NCBI GenBank assembly: GCA_021820805.1
Contig: JAKADF010000060.1
Coordinates: forward strand, 1 to 11,065
Direction: 5' to 3'
DNA: 11,065 nucleotides
Origin: Bacillota bacterium
GTDB taxonomy: Bacteria; Bacillota; Bacilli; Alicyclobacillales; Alicyclobacillaceae
The notes beneath the pieces are model-generated. The model was not told the DNA's origin. It made no database searches and worked only from the letters and a program-made list of their open reading frames with translations. Within the stretch, counting starts at the first letter, position 1, and every line of letters starts with the position of its first letter. The translations under genes and the position numbers were made by a program. Shown in pieces: positions 5,372 through 11,065 of the stretch.

Positions 5372-6691
5372 ATGCCTACAATTGGTGAAAGAATACGCGA
5401 AGTCCGAACGAAACGTGGTCTGACTCAAAGCGACCTTAGCGCCGGCCTGGTTACGGCAAGCATGATCAGCCAGATTGAGGCAGATCGAGCAAAGCCTTCA
5501 TACGCGCTTCTTACGAGTCTCGCAAACCGACTTGGCATGCCCGTCGAGTACTTCATGAATGATCTTGACGAACAATTTACCGCAACTGCTTATCTTGGAA
5601 TTGCATCTTACTATTTACTTACAGAGCAGCCTGAAAAGGCGTTAGAAATACTCTCGAAAGTTCCTCCGCAGGAACCGCTTGGTTCCAATTTCCAAGAGTA
5701 TTTACTTTTGAAATCGACATGCCATCGTTATATGAAGGATTATTACGAGGCAATGTCAGGTCTCGAACAGTTGCGTGAACTTGCCTATCGGACACAAGAT
5801 TTGTACTTACAGTTCCGAGTTTGCAAAGAATCCGGATACGTTGAGTATGACTTAAACAACCATGAAGGTGCAATGCACGAATGGAAAAAAGCTATTGAAC
5901 TTGGAAATTCGATTGCAGAAAGCGGGCTTGTCTCCAGTATTTCAATTCAAGCAGAACTGCTCGATATTCTTATCCATATGGATTCAATAAATCAAGATGC
6001 CAAAAGCGAAGAACAAAGCCAGCCAAATTTATACCTTACGGAAGCTGCGGAATTATCCCGTGTGTTTGTCGATTTTCGGAGCATCGGAGAGTCGCTGATT
6101 GAAGAGGCAAAAAACTTTCTGAATATTGACGTTTCGAGAGCGAAATCTTTATCCGAACGAGCCGTCTCTTTACTCGAGTCAGCCCGTCTCGTAGAGCAAT
6201 ATATCTATATTCATGTGAAATTGCCGCAAGGCGAGTCAGCCCACACTATCGACCCTTGGAACCACGCTGCCTTTGCAGCCGCATCCATCAGCCCTACTAC
6301 GTTTATTGAAGCAGAGTGTGAGCGGATCGAGCAATATTTGAATAAAAACGATATTCAAGCCGCAAATCGGCGCATTGAACGTTGTCTGGAGATTATTGAA
6401 GATTATGCAACTGAAACTGAGCAATCTGCACATGCACGTGAAGTAGAGTCTAGGTTACACATTTATAAAGCAAAAATCCTAAAATTGAATGGCCGCGTCC
6501 GTGAAGCAATCACACTGTTAGAATCCGTAGCTGATAAACTTGATGGAACACAGCAGCCTGAGTACTTAGTGCATATTTGGGCTCAGTTAATTTTATGGTA
6601 CGGGGAATTGGAAGACAGCGAGTCCGTATTTGAGCTCACTAAGAAAACTGAAGAATTGGTATTTAAACACGAAGATCATTATATTGCCTAA
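5372..6691 (+). CDS. XRE-family helix-turn-helix regulator with long TPR-like sensor domain
   Basis: A 439-residue protein. Residues 5-61 form a Cro/CI-type helix-turn-helix (IGERIREVRTKRGLTQ, SMISQIEADRAKPSYALLTSLANRLGMPVEYF). The remainder (about 70-439) is all-helical with TPR-like pairs such as TAYLGIASYYLLTEQPEKALEIL, HEGAMHEWKKAIELGNS and REAITLLESVADKLDGT. This architecture is shared with RNPP-type, peptide-responsive regulators (PlcR, Rap relatives), but many XRE-TPR proteins of Bacillota have no known ligand. No small signal-peptide gene lies next to it in the window, so a peptide ligand is not shown. The ATG at 5372 is preceded by GGTGA four bases away, a modest ribosome site. It is divergent from phoP across a 152-base gap and ends at a bidirectional terminator, so it is probably a single-gene transcript. 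Confidence 0.8.
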   Translation: MPTIGERIREVRTKRGLTQSDLSAGLVTASMISQIEADRAKPSYALLTSLANRLGMPVEYFMNDLDEQFTATAYLGIASYYLLTEQPEKALEILSKVPPQEPLGSNFQEYLLLKSTCHRYMKDYYEAMSGLEQLRELAYRTQDLYLQFRVCKESGYVEYDLNNHEGAMHEWKKAIELGNSIAESGLVSSISIQAELLDILIHMDSINQDAKSEEQSQPNLYLTEAAELSRVFVDFRSIGESLIEEAKNFLNIDVSRAKSLSERAVSLLESARLVEQYIYIHVKLPQGESAHTIDPWNHAAFAAASISPTTFIEAECERIEQYLNKNDIQAANRRIERCLEIIEDYATETEQSAHAREVESRLHIYKAKILKLNGRVREAITLLESVADKLDGTQQPEYLVHIWAQLILWYGELEDSESVFELTKKTEELVFKHEDHYIA

Positions 6692-6731
6692 ACTCTGCTC
6701 ACTTCAGATGCTCATCATTACAAAAATAATG

Positions 6732-6763
6732 GGCCAGGTTAAAACACTGGCCTTTATATTTTG
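6732..6763. terminator. Bidirectional intrinsic terminator between XRE-TPR gene and HD-GYP gene
   Basis: GGCCAG (6732-6737) pairs with CTGGCC (6747-6752) around a nine-base loop, with inner GTT/AAC extending the stem. TTTATATTTTGTT follows on the plus strand. On the minus strand the stem is followed by CATTATTTTTG. The genes on both sides converge on it. Confidence 0.8.
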
Positions 6764-8584
6764 TTATCCAGCTACAACCTCTTCGTTTTTTTGCAGCAAG
6801 CCAATTTCTAAAACCGCCTCAATGAATGGTTCCACTAGGTCAGGGTCAAACTGTGTTCCAGCGCAACGGCGCAATTCCTCAAACGCAGCTTCCACGGACC
6901 GTTTCTTTTGATATGGTCGACTTGTGGTCATTGCATCAAAACTGTCTGCAATCGTTAATATCCGTGCTTCAAATGGAATTTCTTCCCCTTTGATGCCGTC
7001 TGGATAACCATTCCCATCAAACCGTTCGTGATGATGGCGAATAATCGGCAAGCAAGGCTCTAGTCCTTCTATAGGCCGAGCAATTTTCTCGCTAATTTCC
7101 GCATGAGTCTTCATCAATTCCCATTCTTCATCCGTGAGTGACCCACGCTTTGTAAGCACTTCATACGGGATTTCAACTTTTCCTATATCATGCAAAAAAG
7201 CGCCGAATCGTAAATACCTGATTCGTTCTTGTGAGAGGCCGATTTTTCTCGCCAGAGCCTCAGAATAAACTACATCTCGCTCTGTATGTGCGTATGTATA
7301 CTGGTCTTTTGAATTCAAGATTGCAAGGAAAGCTCGAATTGTATTGTAAATTTCTTCATCTCCGTCATTTTGTGTAATTTCCCTTTTCATCTCATCCAGG
7401 ACGGTTGTAAAAATTGACACTCGATTGCGGCCTGTCACTTTACTTTTATACAGTGCTTCATCTGCCATCATAAATAACGCTGTTTTATCTTGGGCCATTT
7501 CTGGGTATTGAACGATTCCAATGCTCACTGTAAGCGGCGGCGCAAAAGAGATTGACTCGTGTGAAAAAACTGTTGTTACTTGGCGCCTAATGTTTTCTGC
7601 AATTGCGGTTGCGCGTGTTAAATCACAATTTCTAAGAACGAAGGCAAATTTATCACCGCTAAACCGTGCAATCTCTCCATCTCTGACCTTTTGTTCTTTT
7701 AAAATGGCAGCAAGCTTTCGCAACGCTTCATCGCCATGTACATGGCCATATTTTTCGTTATAGACTTTAAATTTATCGATATCTATCATGAGTATCACAA
7801 ATGGATTACGCAGTTGGATATGTTTATCAATGGCCGACTGAACATACCTGTGATTATTCAGCCCCGTCAATTCGTCTGTTGTTGCAAGCTGCTTAAAATG
7901 ATTCGCCATTCTGAAATAATCACGGTATGAATAAGAAATAAGAAGAACAAGTGCGGTAAACAAAAATGCTCCAGTTAGCCCGGAAGAATGAAGGACGATG
8001 GCGAGGAGAACACCAATCAGAAGCGTGACAGCATACACCACAATAAACTGGGTTGTGAATGCCTCTTTTAAATGATTAACAGCGGACCCTTGAAACCGGA
8101 TAAACAAATAGACAGACATAAATAACACATTAGTAATGAAATACATAGCGCAATATAGAAGCAGAGGAACCCACTCTGCAAGTGAAAATGGTGTATGCGC
8201 TCCGGAGAAAACTTTAAATACTGTTTCACCAACAACCATACATAATGCAAGTCCTGTATAACTGCAGAGCGGTATAAACCAAAATCGTAATCGCAAAATT
8301 CCTGAGACTACTGCACACAATAAACATGACCACAAAACGACATGCATGGGATACAAAAGAGAAAAACCTACTAAATATACCGTCTCAAATGTAAACCTTT
8401 GTCCGTTCGATATCTGGATATTTAATCTTTCGGTAAGTAAAATGAAACCAGTTAAAACACAGAAAACTACCCAATCAGAACTTGAAAACACCTGTGTGCG
8501 CAAATAAGCATAAAAACTAAGCCCAAGCCACATAAGAGAAGCATATAAGATGATGAGCCTTTTCACACTAGTTTGCATCGTCAT
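6764..8584 (-). CDS. Membrane protein with degenerate GGDEF and intact HD-GYP domain (c-di-GMP phosphodiesterase type)
   Basis: About 606 residues from the ATG at 8582-8584. N-terminal part: some six or seven hydrophobic helices (to about residue 215) forming a membrane sensor. Then a GGDEF domain (TTDELTGLNNHRYVQ, IDIDKFKVYNEKYGHVHGDEAL) whose signature is RFSGDKF instead of GGDEF: the catalytic Glu is Lys. No RxxD inhibitory site is seen. Then a complete HD-GYP domain with FLHDIGKVEIP, HHHERFDGNGYPDGI, ILTIADSFDAMTTSRPY and GTQFDP. HD-GYP domains hydrolyse cyclic-di-GMP, so net breakdown is expected, with the GGDEF domain as GTP sensor or scaffold. Three in-frame starts exist (8617, 8584, 8578). 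The 8584 start follows AAGGGA at 12 bases and the 8617 start has no clear ribosome site. It overlaps the DUF5317-like gene by 17 bases, implying translational coupling. Confidence 0.9.
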   Translation of the reverse strand: MTMQTSVKRLIILYASLMWLGLSFYAYLRTQVFSSSDWVVFCVLTGFILLTERLNIQISNGQRFTFETVYLVGFSLLYPMHVVLWSCLLCAVVSGILRLRFWFIPLCSYTGLALCMVVGETVFKVFSGAHTPFSLAEWVPLLLYCAMYFITNVLFMSVYLFIRFQGSAVNHLKEAFTTQFIVVYAVTLLIGVLLAIVLHSSGLTGAFLFTALVLLISYSYRDYFRMANHFKQLATTDELTGLNNHRYVQSAIDKHIQLRNPFVILMIDIDKFKVYNEKYGHVHGDEALRKLAAILKEQKVRDGEIARFSGDKFAFVLRNCDLTRATAIAENIRRQVTTVFSHESISFAPPLTVSIGIVQYPEMAQDKTALFMMADEALYKSKVTGRNRVSIFTTVLDEMKREITQNDGDEEIYNTIRAFLAILNSKDQYTYAHTERDVVYSEALARKIGLSQERIRYLRFGAFLHDIGKVEIPYEVLTKRGSLTDEEWELMKTHAEISEKIARPIEGLEPCLPIIRHHHERFDGNGYPDGIKGEEIPFEARILTIADSFDAMTTSRPYQKKRSVEAAFEELRRCAGTQFDPDLVEPFIEAVLEIGLLQKNEEVVAG

Positions 8585-9119
8585 TTGATGTATACGTCCC
8601 TTCAGTCCGCATAGCATGTTGAATCAAAACTGCAATCCCGATGCTAAATAAAATGTCTCCAATGCTGATTAGACTGCCCCTGCCAATATGAACCGAAAAT
8701 ATGTCGCCCAAAAAATTGAGATGCGTACTTCCTGACATCGCAATACTTTTACCGATTAATCCTTGTTTCAAAAGTAAAGCTGCTTTTGGATCAATACGCA
8801 TAACGGATGGCAAATAAGCCGGCATCCTGAAGTGATTTGTGACCATAACTAAGAAGTTTAGAAATATCCCAACAGCTGCAATCTTTACTCCTGCTACTAG
8901 TTGATTTAGCAAGCAAAATAGAATCAACATGAGATAACTGAGCAGAATCAAAAATTCATATTCCAAGCCTCGCAAATAATAGATGGAAGTATATTGAACA
9001 GCGTACGCAACTGGTAAAATCCAGAGTCTTTTTAGTTTTAAAAATGCTAAGTTTGAAATACTTCCTCCCCTCACTAGGCCAATAACGCATCCTATCAAAA
9101 GTGGAAGAATAAAAATCAT
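8568..9119 (-). CDS. DUF5317-like multi-pass membrane protein
   Basis: A 183-residue, strongly hydrophobic protein: helices at about 2-18, 33-50, 54-72, 76-95 and 150-170. The loop around 95-130 holds VTNHFRMPAYLPSVM and the conserved-looking NFLGDIF and SIGDILFSIGIAVLIQ segments. These features resemble DUF5317 proteins of Bacillota, whose function is unknown; in several genomes they neighbour HD-GYP genes. The ATG at 9117-9119 follows AGAGAGGA with nine bases of spacing. The 3' end overlaps the start of the HD-GYP gene, so the two products are made together and may act as sensor and effector at the membrane. That partnership is inference from overlap only. Confidence 0.75.
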   Translation of the reverse strand: MIFILPLLIGCVIGLVRGGSISNLAFLKLKRLWILPVAYAVQYTSIYYLRGLEYEFLILLSYLMLILFCLLNQLVAGVKIAAVGIFLNFLVMVTNHFRMPAYLPSVMRIDPKAALLLKQGLIGKSIAMSGSTHLNFLGDIFSVHIGRGSLISIGDILFSIGIAVLIQHAMRTEGTYTSNDDAN

Positions 9120-9149
9120 TACTGCAAGTCCTCTCTAAATAAAATACGA

Positions 9150-9171
9150 GGCTGGGGCGAAACACCCAGCC
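9150..9171 (-). terminator. Hairpin terminator/attenuator between the 38-residue peptide gene and DUF5317 gene
   Basis: GGCTGGG (9150-9156) pairs with CCCAGCC (9165-9171) around an eight-base loop. On the minus strand it is followed by TCGTATTTTATTT. It lies eleven bases after the stop of the small gene and before the next ribosome site, so it probably ends most transcripts and lets part read through. On the plus strand TTGTTTTT also follows, but no gene ends there. Confidence 0.65.
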
Positions 9172-9182
9172 ACCTCTTGTTT

Positions 9183-9299
9183 TTAGAAGAAAAATGAGCC
9201 TGAAACCACGTCAACGCCTGGTATCCAGCCTGCTTCCCCTGCAATTGAGAACAATAAGATTGCCCCAAATATTGCAGCCACCTTCAATTTGCTTGCCAT
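9183..9299 (-). CDS. 38-residue single-pass membrane peptide, unknown function
   Basis: A small protein, MASKLKVAAIFGAILLFSIAG followed by EAGWIPGVDVVSGSFFF: a short basic N-terminus, one hydrophobic helix (about 6-21) and a short tail ending in Ser-Phe-Phe-Phe. The ATG at 9297-9299 has an excellent AGGAGG ribosome site seven bases away, which argues strongly for real translation. The same frame is open upstream to a TTG at 9375-9377, itself preceded by AGGAGAG six bases away. That start would add 26 residues (SLENLMSDIPRIVQALHIKS and a short link), so two forms are possible. It is the first gene of the peptide/DUF5317/HD-GYP unit, followed by a hairpin terminator, so it would be the most abundant product. 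No family recognised. A membrane regulator, toxin or bacteriocin-like peptide are all open. Confidence 0.6.
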   Translation of the reverse strand: MASKLKVAAIFGAILLFSIAGEAGWIPGVDVVSGSFFF

Positions 9300-9368
9300 A
9301 AACATTCCTCCTGTACTTTTTATATGCAATGCTTGTACGATTCTAGGGATGTCTGACATTAAATTTTC

Positions 9369-9386
9369 GAGTGACAAATGACACTC
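9369..9386. repeat. Interrupted palindrome in the leader of the small-peptide gene
   Basis: GAGTG (9369-9373) and CACTC (9382-9386) are inverted, with further inner pairing CA/TG. On the minus strand the repeat spans the alternative TTG start and its AGGAGAG site, so in RNA it could mask that start. Confidence 0.35.
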
Positions 9387-9439
9387 TCCTGCTGCTAAAC
9401 GAATTTTCTGAAGTATCGCAAGATGTAAAGTTCAACAGA

Positions 9440-9445
9440 ATTATA
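9440..9445 (-). promoter_or_regulatory. Candidate -10 box of the small-peptide/DUF5317/HD-GYP operon
   Basis: The minus strand reads TATAAT here; the 17-base-spaced -35 position holds AGAAAA, a very poor match, as expected for an activator-dependent promoter. A TTGACA further up (9527-9532) has only CAAAAT at 18-base spacing and is a weaker alternative promoter. Confidence 0.4.
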
Positions 9446-9487
9446 TAATGAAATAGGAAGGTTTTTCTATCAAAAACGACAAAAACA

Positions 9488-9500
9488 GGACTTGCGTCCC
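9488..9500. promoter_or_regulatory. GGAC-N4-GTCC palindrome, proximal site (DosR-box-like)
   Basis: AGGACTTGCGTCCC contains GGAC and GTCC separated by four bases. Its centre is about 60 bases upstream of the start predicted from the TATAAT at 9440-9445, the usual place for a class I activator. Confidence 0.5.
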
Positions 9501-9561
9501 GTATTTTGCTGAAAATTATCGTATATTGTCAACTTTAAACGAACGGATCAGAAAATTTTAT

Positions 9562-9575
9562 AGGACTTTTGTCCC
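9562..9575. promoter_or_regulatory. GGAC-N4-GTCC palindrome, distal site (DosR-box-like)
   Basis: AGGACTTTTGTCCC repeats the same pattern as the proximal site, with centres 75 bases apart (about seven helical turns). The DosR box of Actinobacteria has the same GGGAC-N4-GTCCC architecture with T after the first half. Confidence 0.5.
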
Positions 9576-9585
9576 GAGTGGTATC

Positions 9586-9999
9586 TTACAGATTGCCTAC
9601 ATTTTTATTATGAGGATGACGCAAATCGTGGATATGTCCTACAGTTGGGTTTGAAGTGCAGCTCGTTTCTAGAATAGAAGATACATCATGTTCATCTCGA
9701 GCGGCGATATACTCGATATTGTGATTCTTCTCAGCCATTTTTAACACAATCCGGTTCGTATCATCTGCAGAGCCAACATCAATTACAACAATGCGCTCTT
9801 TGCTGTGACCAAAAAGAGTCAGTAAAATCAATGAACGAAGGACACCCTCAATACACTCTTCTGCATTTTGCGTGATGACAAAATGAATCTCCTCGCGATT
9901 CTGATGTACCTTTCGCATAACGATAGCACCTACGGATTGATAAACAACCATAGTCGCTCCATACATTGCAAGTGCCCAAAAGATGAGTGCCTCCACCAT
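9586..9999 (-). CDS. Membrane-anchored protein with truncated GT2-like fold
   Basis: A 137-residue protein. Residues 4-28 form one membrane helix (LIFWALAMYGATMVVYQSVG). Residues 38-100 resemble the first half of a GT-A family 2 glycosyltransferase: HFVITQNAEECIEGVLRSL matches the VIPAYNEE helix region, and RIVVIDVGSADDTNRIV matches the VVDDGSTDDT nucleotide-binding strand. The usual second acidic residue of that strand is Val (DVGS rather than DDGS). The protein ends before the DxD metal site and acceptor region, so catalysis is unlikely. The ATG at 9997-9999 follows GGGGGTGA with five bases of spacing, far better than the upstream ATG at 10029. It lies downstream of the NarL-type regulator with its own candidate promoter. 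Function unknown. Confidence 0.65.
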   Translation of the reverse strand: MVEALIFWALAMYGATMVVYQSVGAIVMRKVHQNREEIHFVITQNAEECIEGVLRSLILLTLFGHSKERIVVIDVGSADDTNRIVLKMAEKNHNIEYIAARDEHDVSSILETSCTSNPTVGHIHDLRHPHNKNVGNL

Positions 10000-10011
10000 C
10001 GCCCTCACCCC

Positions 10012-10034
10012 CTGTTGCATTATATGCACAACAG
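10012..10034. promoter_or_regulatory. -10 box of the GT2-like gene inside an inverted repeat
   Basis: CTGTTG (10012-10017) and CAACAG (10029-10034) flank a minus-strand TATAAT (10019-10024). The -35 region is weak. A repressor site over the -10 is possible. Confidence 0.35.
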
Positions 10035-10089
10035 TTAGGTTTGCACCGGAACGATGTCTTGACCACCCACAAATGATTTTTGAAATTTT

Positions 10090-10099
10090 CTCTGCAGAG
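10090..10099. repeat. Short palindrome downstream of the NarL-type regulator gene
   Basis: CTCTGCAGAG is a perfect ten-base palindrome about 50 bases after the regulator stop on the minus strand, followed there by AAAATTTC. It is too short and lacks a T-run, so a terminator role is doubtful. Confidence 0.2.
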
Positions 10100-10145
10100 G
10101 CTAATGCTCACCTTTTGCACCGACTCGGCTTTTGTCCGCCTTAGA

Positions 10146-10799
10146 TTACGCAGGAAGCCAGCGCTGTTTCATAGCAACGATGACGGCTTGGGTTCTGTCT
10201 GTTACGTGGAGTTTTGAAAGAATGCTTGATACATGGTTTTTTACAGTTTTAATCGTAATGTGCAGCGTCTCAGCAATCTCCTCATTTGTCTTGCCCTGCG
10301 CAAGTTCTCTAAGTACGTCCATCTCTCGGCTTGTAAGCACTGACTGCCAGGAATCACTTAATTCTACAGTATCCTGGAATTGTGCAATAATCGTTTTTGC
10401 AACCTGAGGGTGGATAACAGATCCGCCGGATGCAACCTCACGGATAGCTCGTACAATTTCCTCGGACGATCCATCCTTTACTAAATAAGCCGATGCACCT
10501 GACTTTAGCGTTTCCAGCACATATTCAGCATCATCGTACATTGTCAGGATAATGATTTTTGCATTCACGTTGCTGTACTGAAGGCGTTTCATTGTCTCTA
10601 TCCCGTTTATATGGGGCATATGTAAATCAAGAAGTAGTACATCTGGTGAAGCACTGCCTATCTTTGTTAGTACTTCCCCGCCGTGACTCCAAAGTGCGAC
10701 TACTTCAAAATCCGGTTCATATTCGAGCACAGTACAGAGAGTGCTACGGTATTTCTCGTTATCGTCAGCGATTGCAATCCGGATAGCCGGCTTATTCAC
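10146..10799 (-). CDS. NarL/FixJ (DegU-like) response regulator
   Basis: A 217-residue regulator. Receiver 1-125: acidic pair D12 D13, phospho-acceptor D58 in VLLLDLHMPHINGIE, T86 (ILTMYDD) and K108 (AYLVKDG). LuxR-type helix-turn-helix about 153-213: LTSREMDVLRELAQGKTNEEIAETLHITIKTVKNHVSSI and KLHVTDRTQAVIVAMK. The recognition helix KTVKNHVS is shared with DegU and DosR. The start is GTG at 10797-10799, within GTGA, so it overlaps the kinase stop by four bases; GGGGAGGAG lies about nine bases upstream. An ATG at 10844 in the same frame would lie inside the kinase gene and add 15 unlikely residues. DegU, LiaR, NreC and similar regulators share this layout, so the regulon cannot be named from sequence. 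Confidence 0.88.
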   Translation of the reverse strand: MNKPAIRIAIADDNEKYRSTLCTVLEYEPDFEVVALWSHGGEVLTKIGSASPDVLLLDLHMPHINGIETMKRLQYSNVNAKIIILTMYDDAEYVLETLKSGASAYLVKDGSSEEIVRAIREVASGGSVIHPQVAKTIIAQFQDTVELSDSWQSVLTSREMDVLRELAQGKTNEEIAETLHITIKTVKNHVSSILSKLHVTDRTQAVIVAMKQRWLPA

Positions 10800-11065
10800 G
10801 AAGACAAACTCCTCCCCGCTGGAATAGTGATGACTAATTTGCATCCCTCAGTTTCGAAATCTGCTTGGTCTTTTATTTTAGACGGATTCACTGTAGTCAT
10901 AGAGCGTGCCGGTTTTAGTTCAAGCGATCCGCCAATTGCCCTTAACCGCTCCCTGCAAAGCATGAGTCCGACTCGTCCCGTCTCTGCAAGCTCCTGAAAG
11001 TTGACCGTTTGTACGCCAACACCGTCATCAATAAGCTCTACTTCGAGCTTATCAGGCCCGTACGT
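10796..11065 (-). CDS. NarL-type partner sensor histidine kinase (C-terminal part only)
   Basis: The last 89 residues of a kinase whose 5' part is outside the window. The HATPase_c end is clear: the G1 box LEVELIDDGVGV, then GRVGLMLCRERLRAIGGSLEL, which is the G2 region and following helix typical of HPK7 (NarX/DegS/LiaS-type) kinases, and the final strand CKLVITIPA. An insertion of roughly 25 residues rich in Thr, Asn and Lys (MTTVNPSKIKDQADF) separates the last two elements where most relatives have a short turn. The stop codon overlaps the regulator start in GTGA, showing a coupled kinase-regulator operon. The input domain is not visible, so the signal cannot be guessed. Confidence 0.82.
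   Translation of the reverse strand, partial: TYGPDKLEVELIDDGVGVQTVNFQELAETGRVGLMLCRERLRAIGGSLELKPARSMTTVNPSKIKDQADFETEGCKLVITIPAGRSLSS

Noticed and set aside
9504..9532. TTGACA at 9527-9532 as the main operon promoter
   Set aside because: No good -10 lies 16-18 bases downstream (best is CAAAAT), and its start would fall inside the proximal palindrome; kept only as an alternative.
10799..10844. Upstream ATG start for the NarL-type regulator
   Set aside because: It lies within the kinase coding region and adds residues before the conserved receiver start; the GTG in GTGA has a strong GGGGAGGAG site.

Overview
The window looks like chromosomal DNA of a motile, naturally competent, spore-former-type Bacillota. 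The family-level guess is Bacillales, possibly Alicyclobacillaceae; this is inferred from gene content only. Supporting genes are a ComFC competence phosphoribosyltransferase, a YvyF-type flagellar operon protein, a FliA/SigD-type sigma factor, a PhoP-PhoR pair, a membrane HD-GYP protein with a DUF5317-like partner, and an XRE-TPR regulator. Ribosome binding sites are strong AGGAGG types and GTG starts are common. No phage or insertion-sequence gene is visible.

Layout. (1) 1-2753 is a rearranged competence/flagellar locus on the minus strand: comFC, yvyF and the 5' part of a sigma-28 gene, reading leftward. A SCO1/SenC-type copper/redox lipid-side protein gene sits in the opposite orientation between comFC and yvyF. 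(2) 2766-3235 has no credible gene. It holds a degenerate tandem array of about 53-bp units, each with a hairpin-forming core, and grades into a very GC-rich tract at the 3' end of phoR. (3) 3236-5219 is a phoP-phoR-like two-component operon (minus). (4) 5372-6691 is a divergent HTH-TPR regulator (plus), closed by a bidirectional terminator. (5) 6764-9299 (minus) is a short operon: a 38-residue membrane peptide, a hairpin terminator/attenuator, a DUF5317-like membrane protein and an overlapping GGDEF/HD-GYP protein whose GGDEF motif is degraded while the HD-GYP site is intact. (6) 9586-11065 (minus) is a membrane-anchored protein with a truncated GT2-like fold, a NarL/DegU-type response regulator and the C-terminus of its histidine kinase, overlapping by four bases.

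How they may work together. Regulation dominates: two two-component systems, one XRE-TPR regulator, one alternative sigma factor and one cyclic-di-GMP enzyme. The most suggestive link is a pair of GGAC-N4-GTCC palindromes upstream of the small-peptide/DUF5317/HD-GYP operon. They have the same architecture as the DosR box, and one lies about 60 bases upstream of the predicted start of a promoter with a weak -35. The neighbouring NarL-family regulator has a KTVKN recognition helix, so it is a natural candidate to bind them and to couple its signal to cyclic-di-GMP breakdown. This link is inference.
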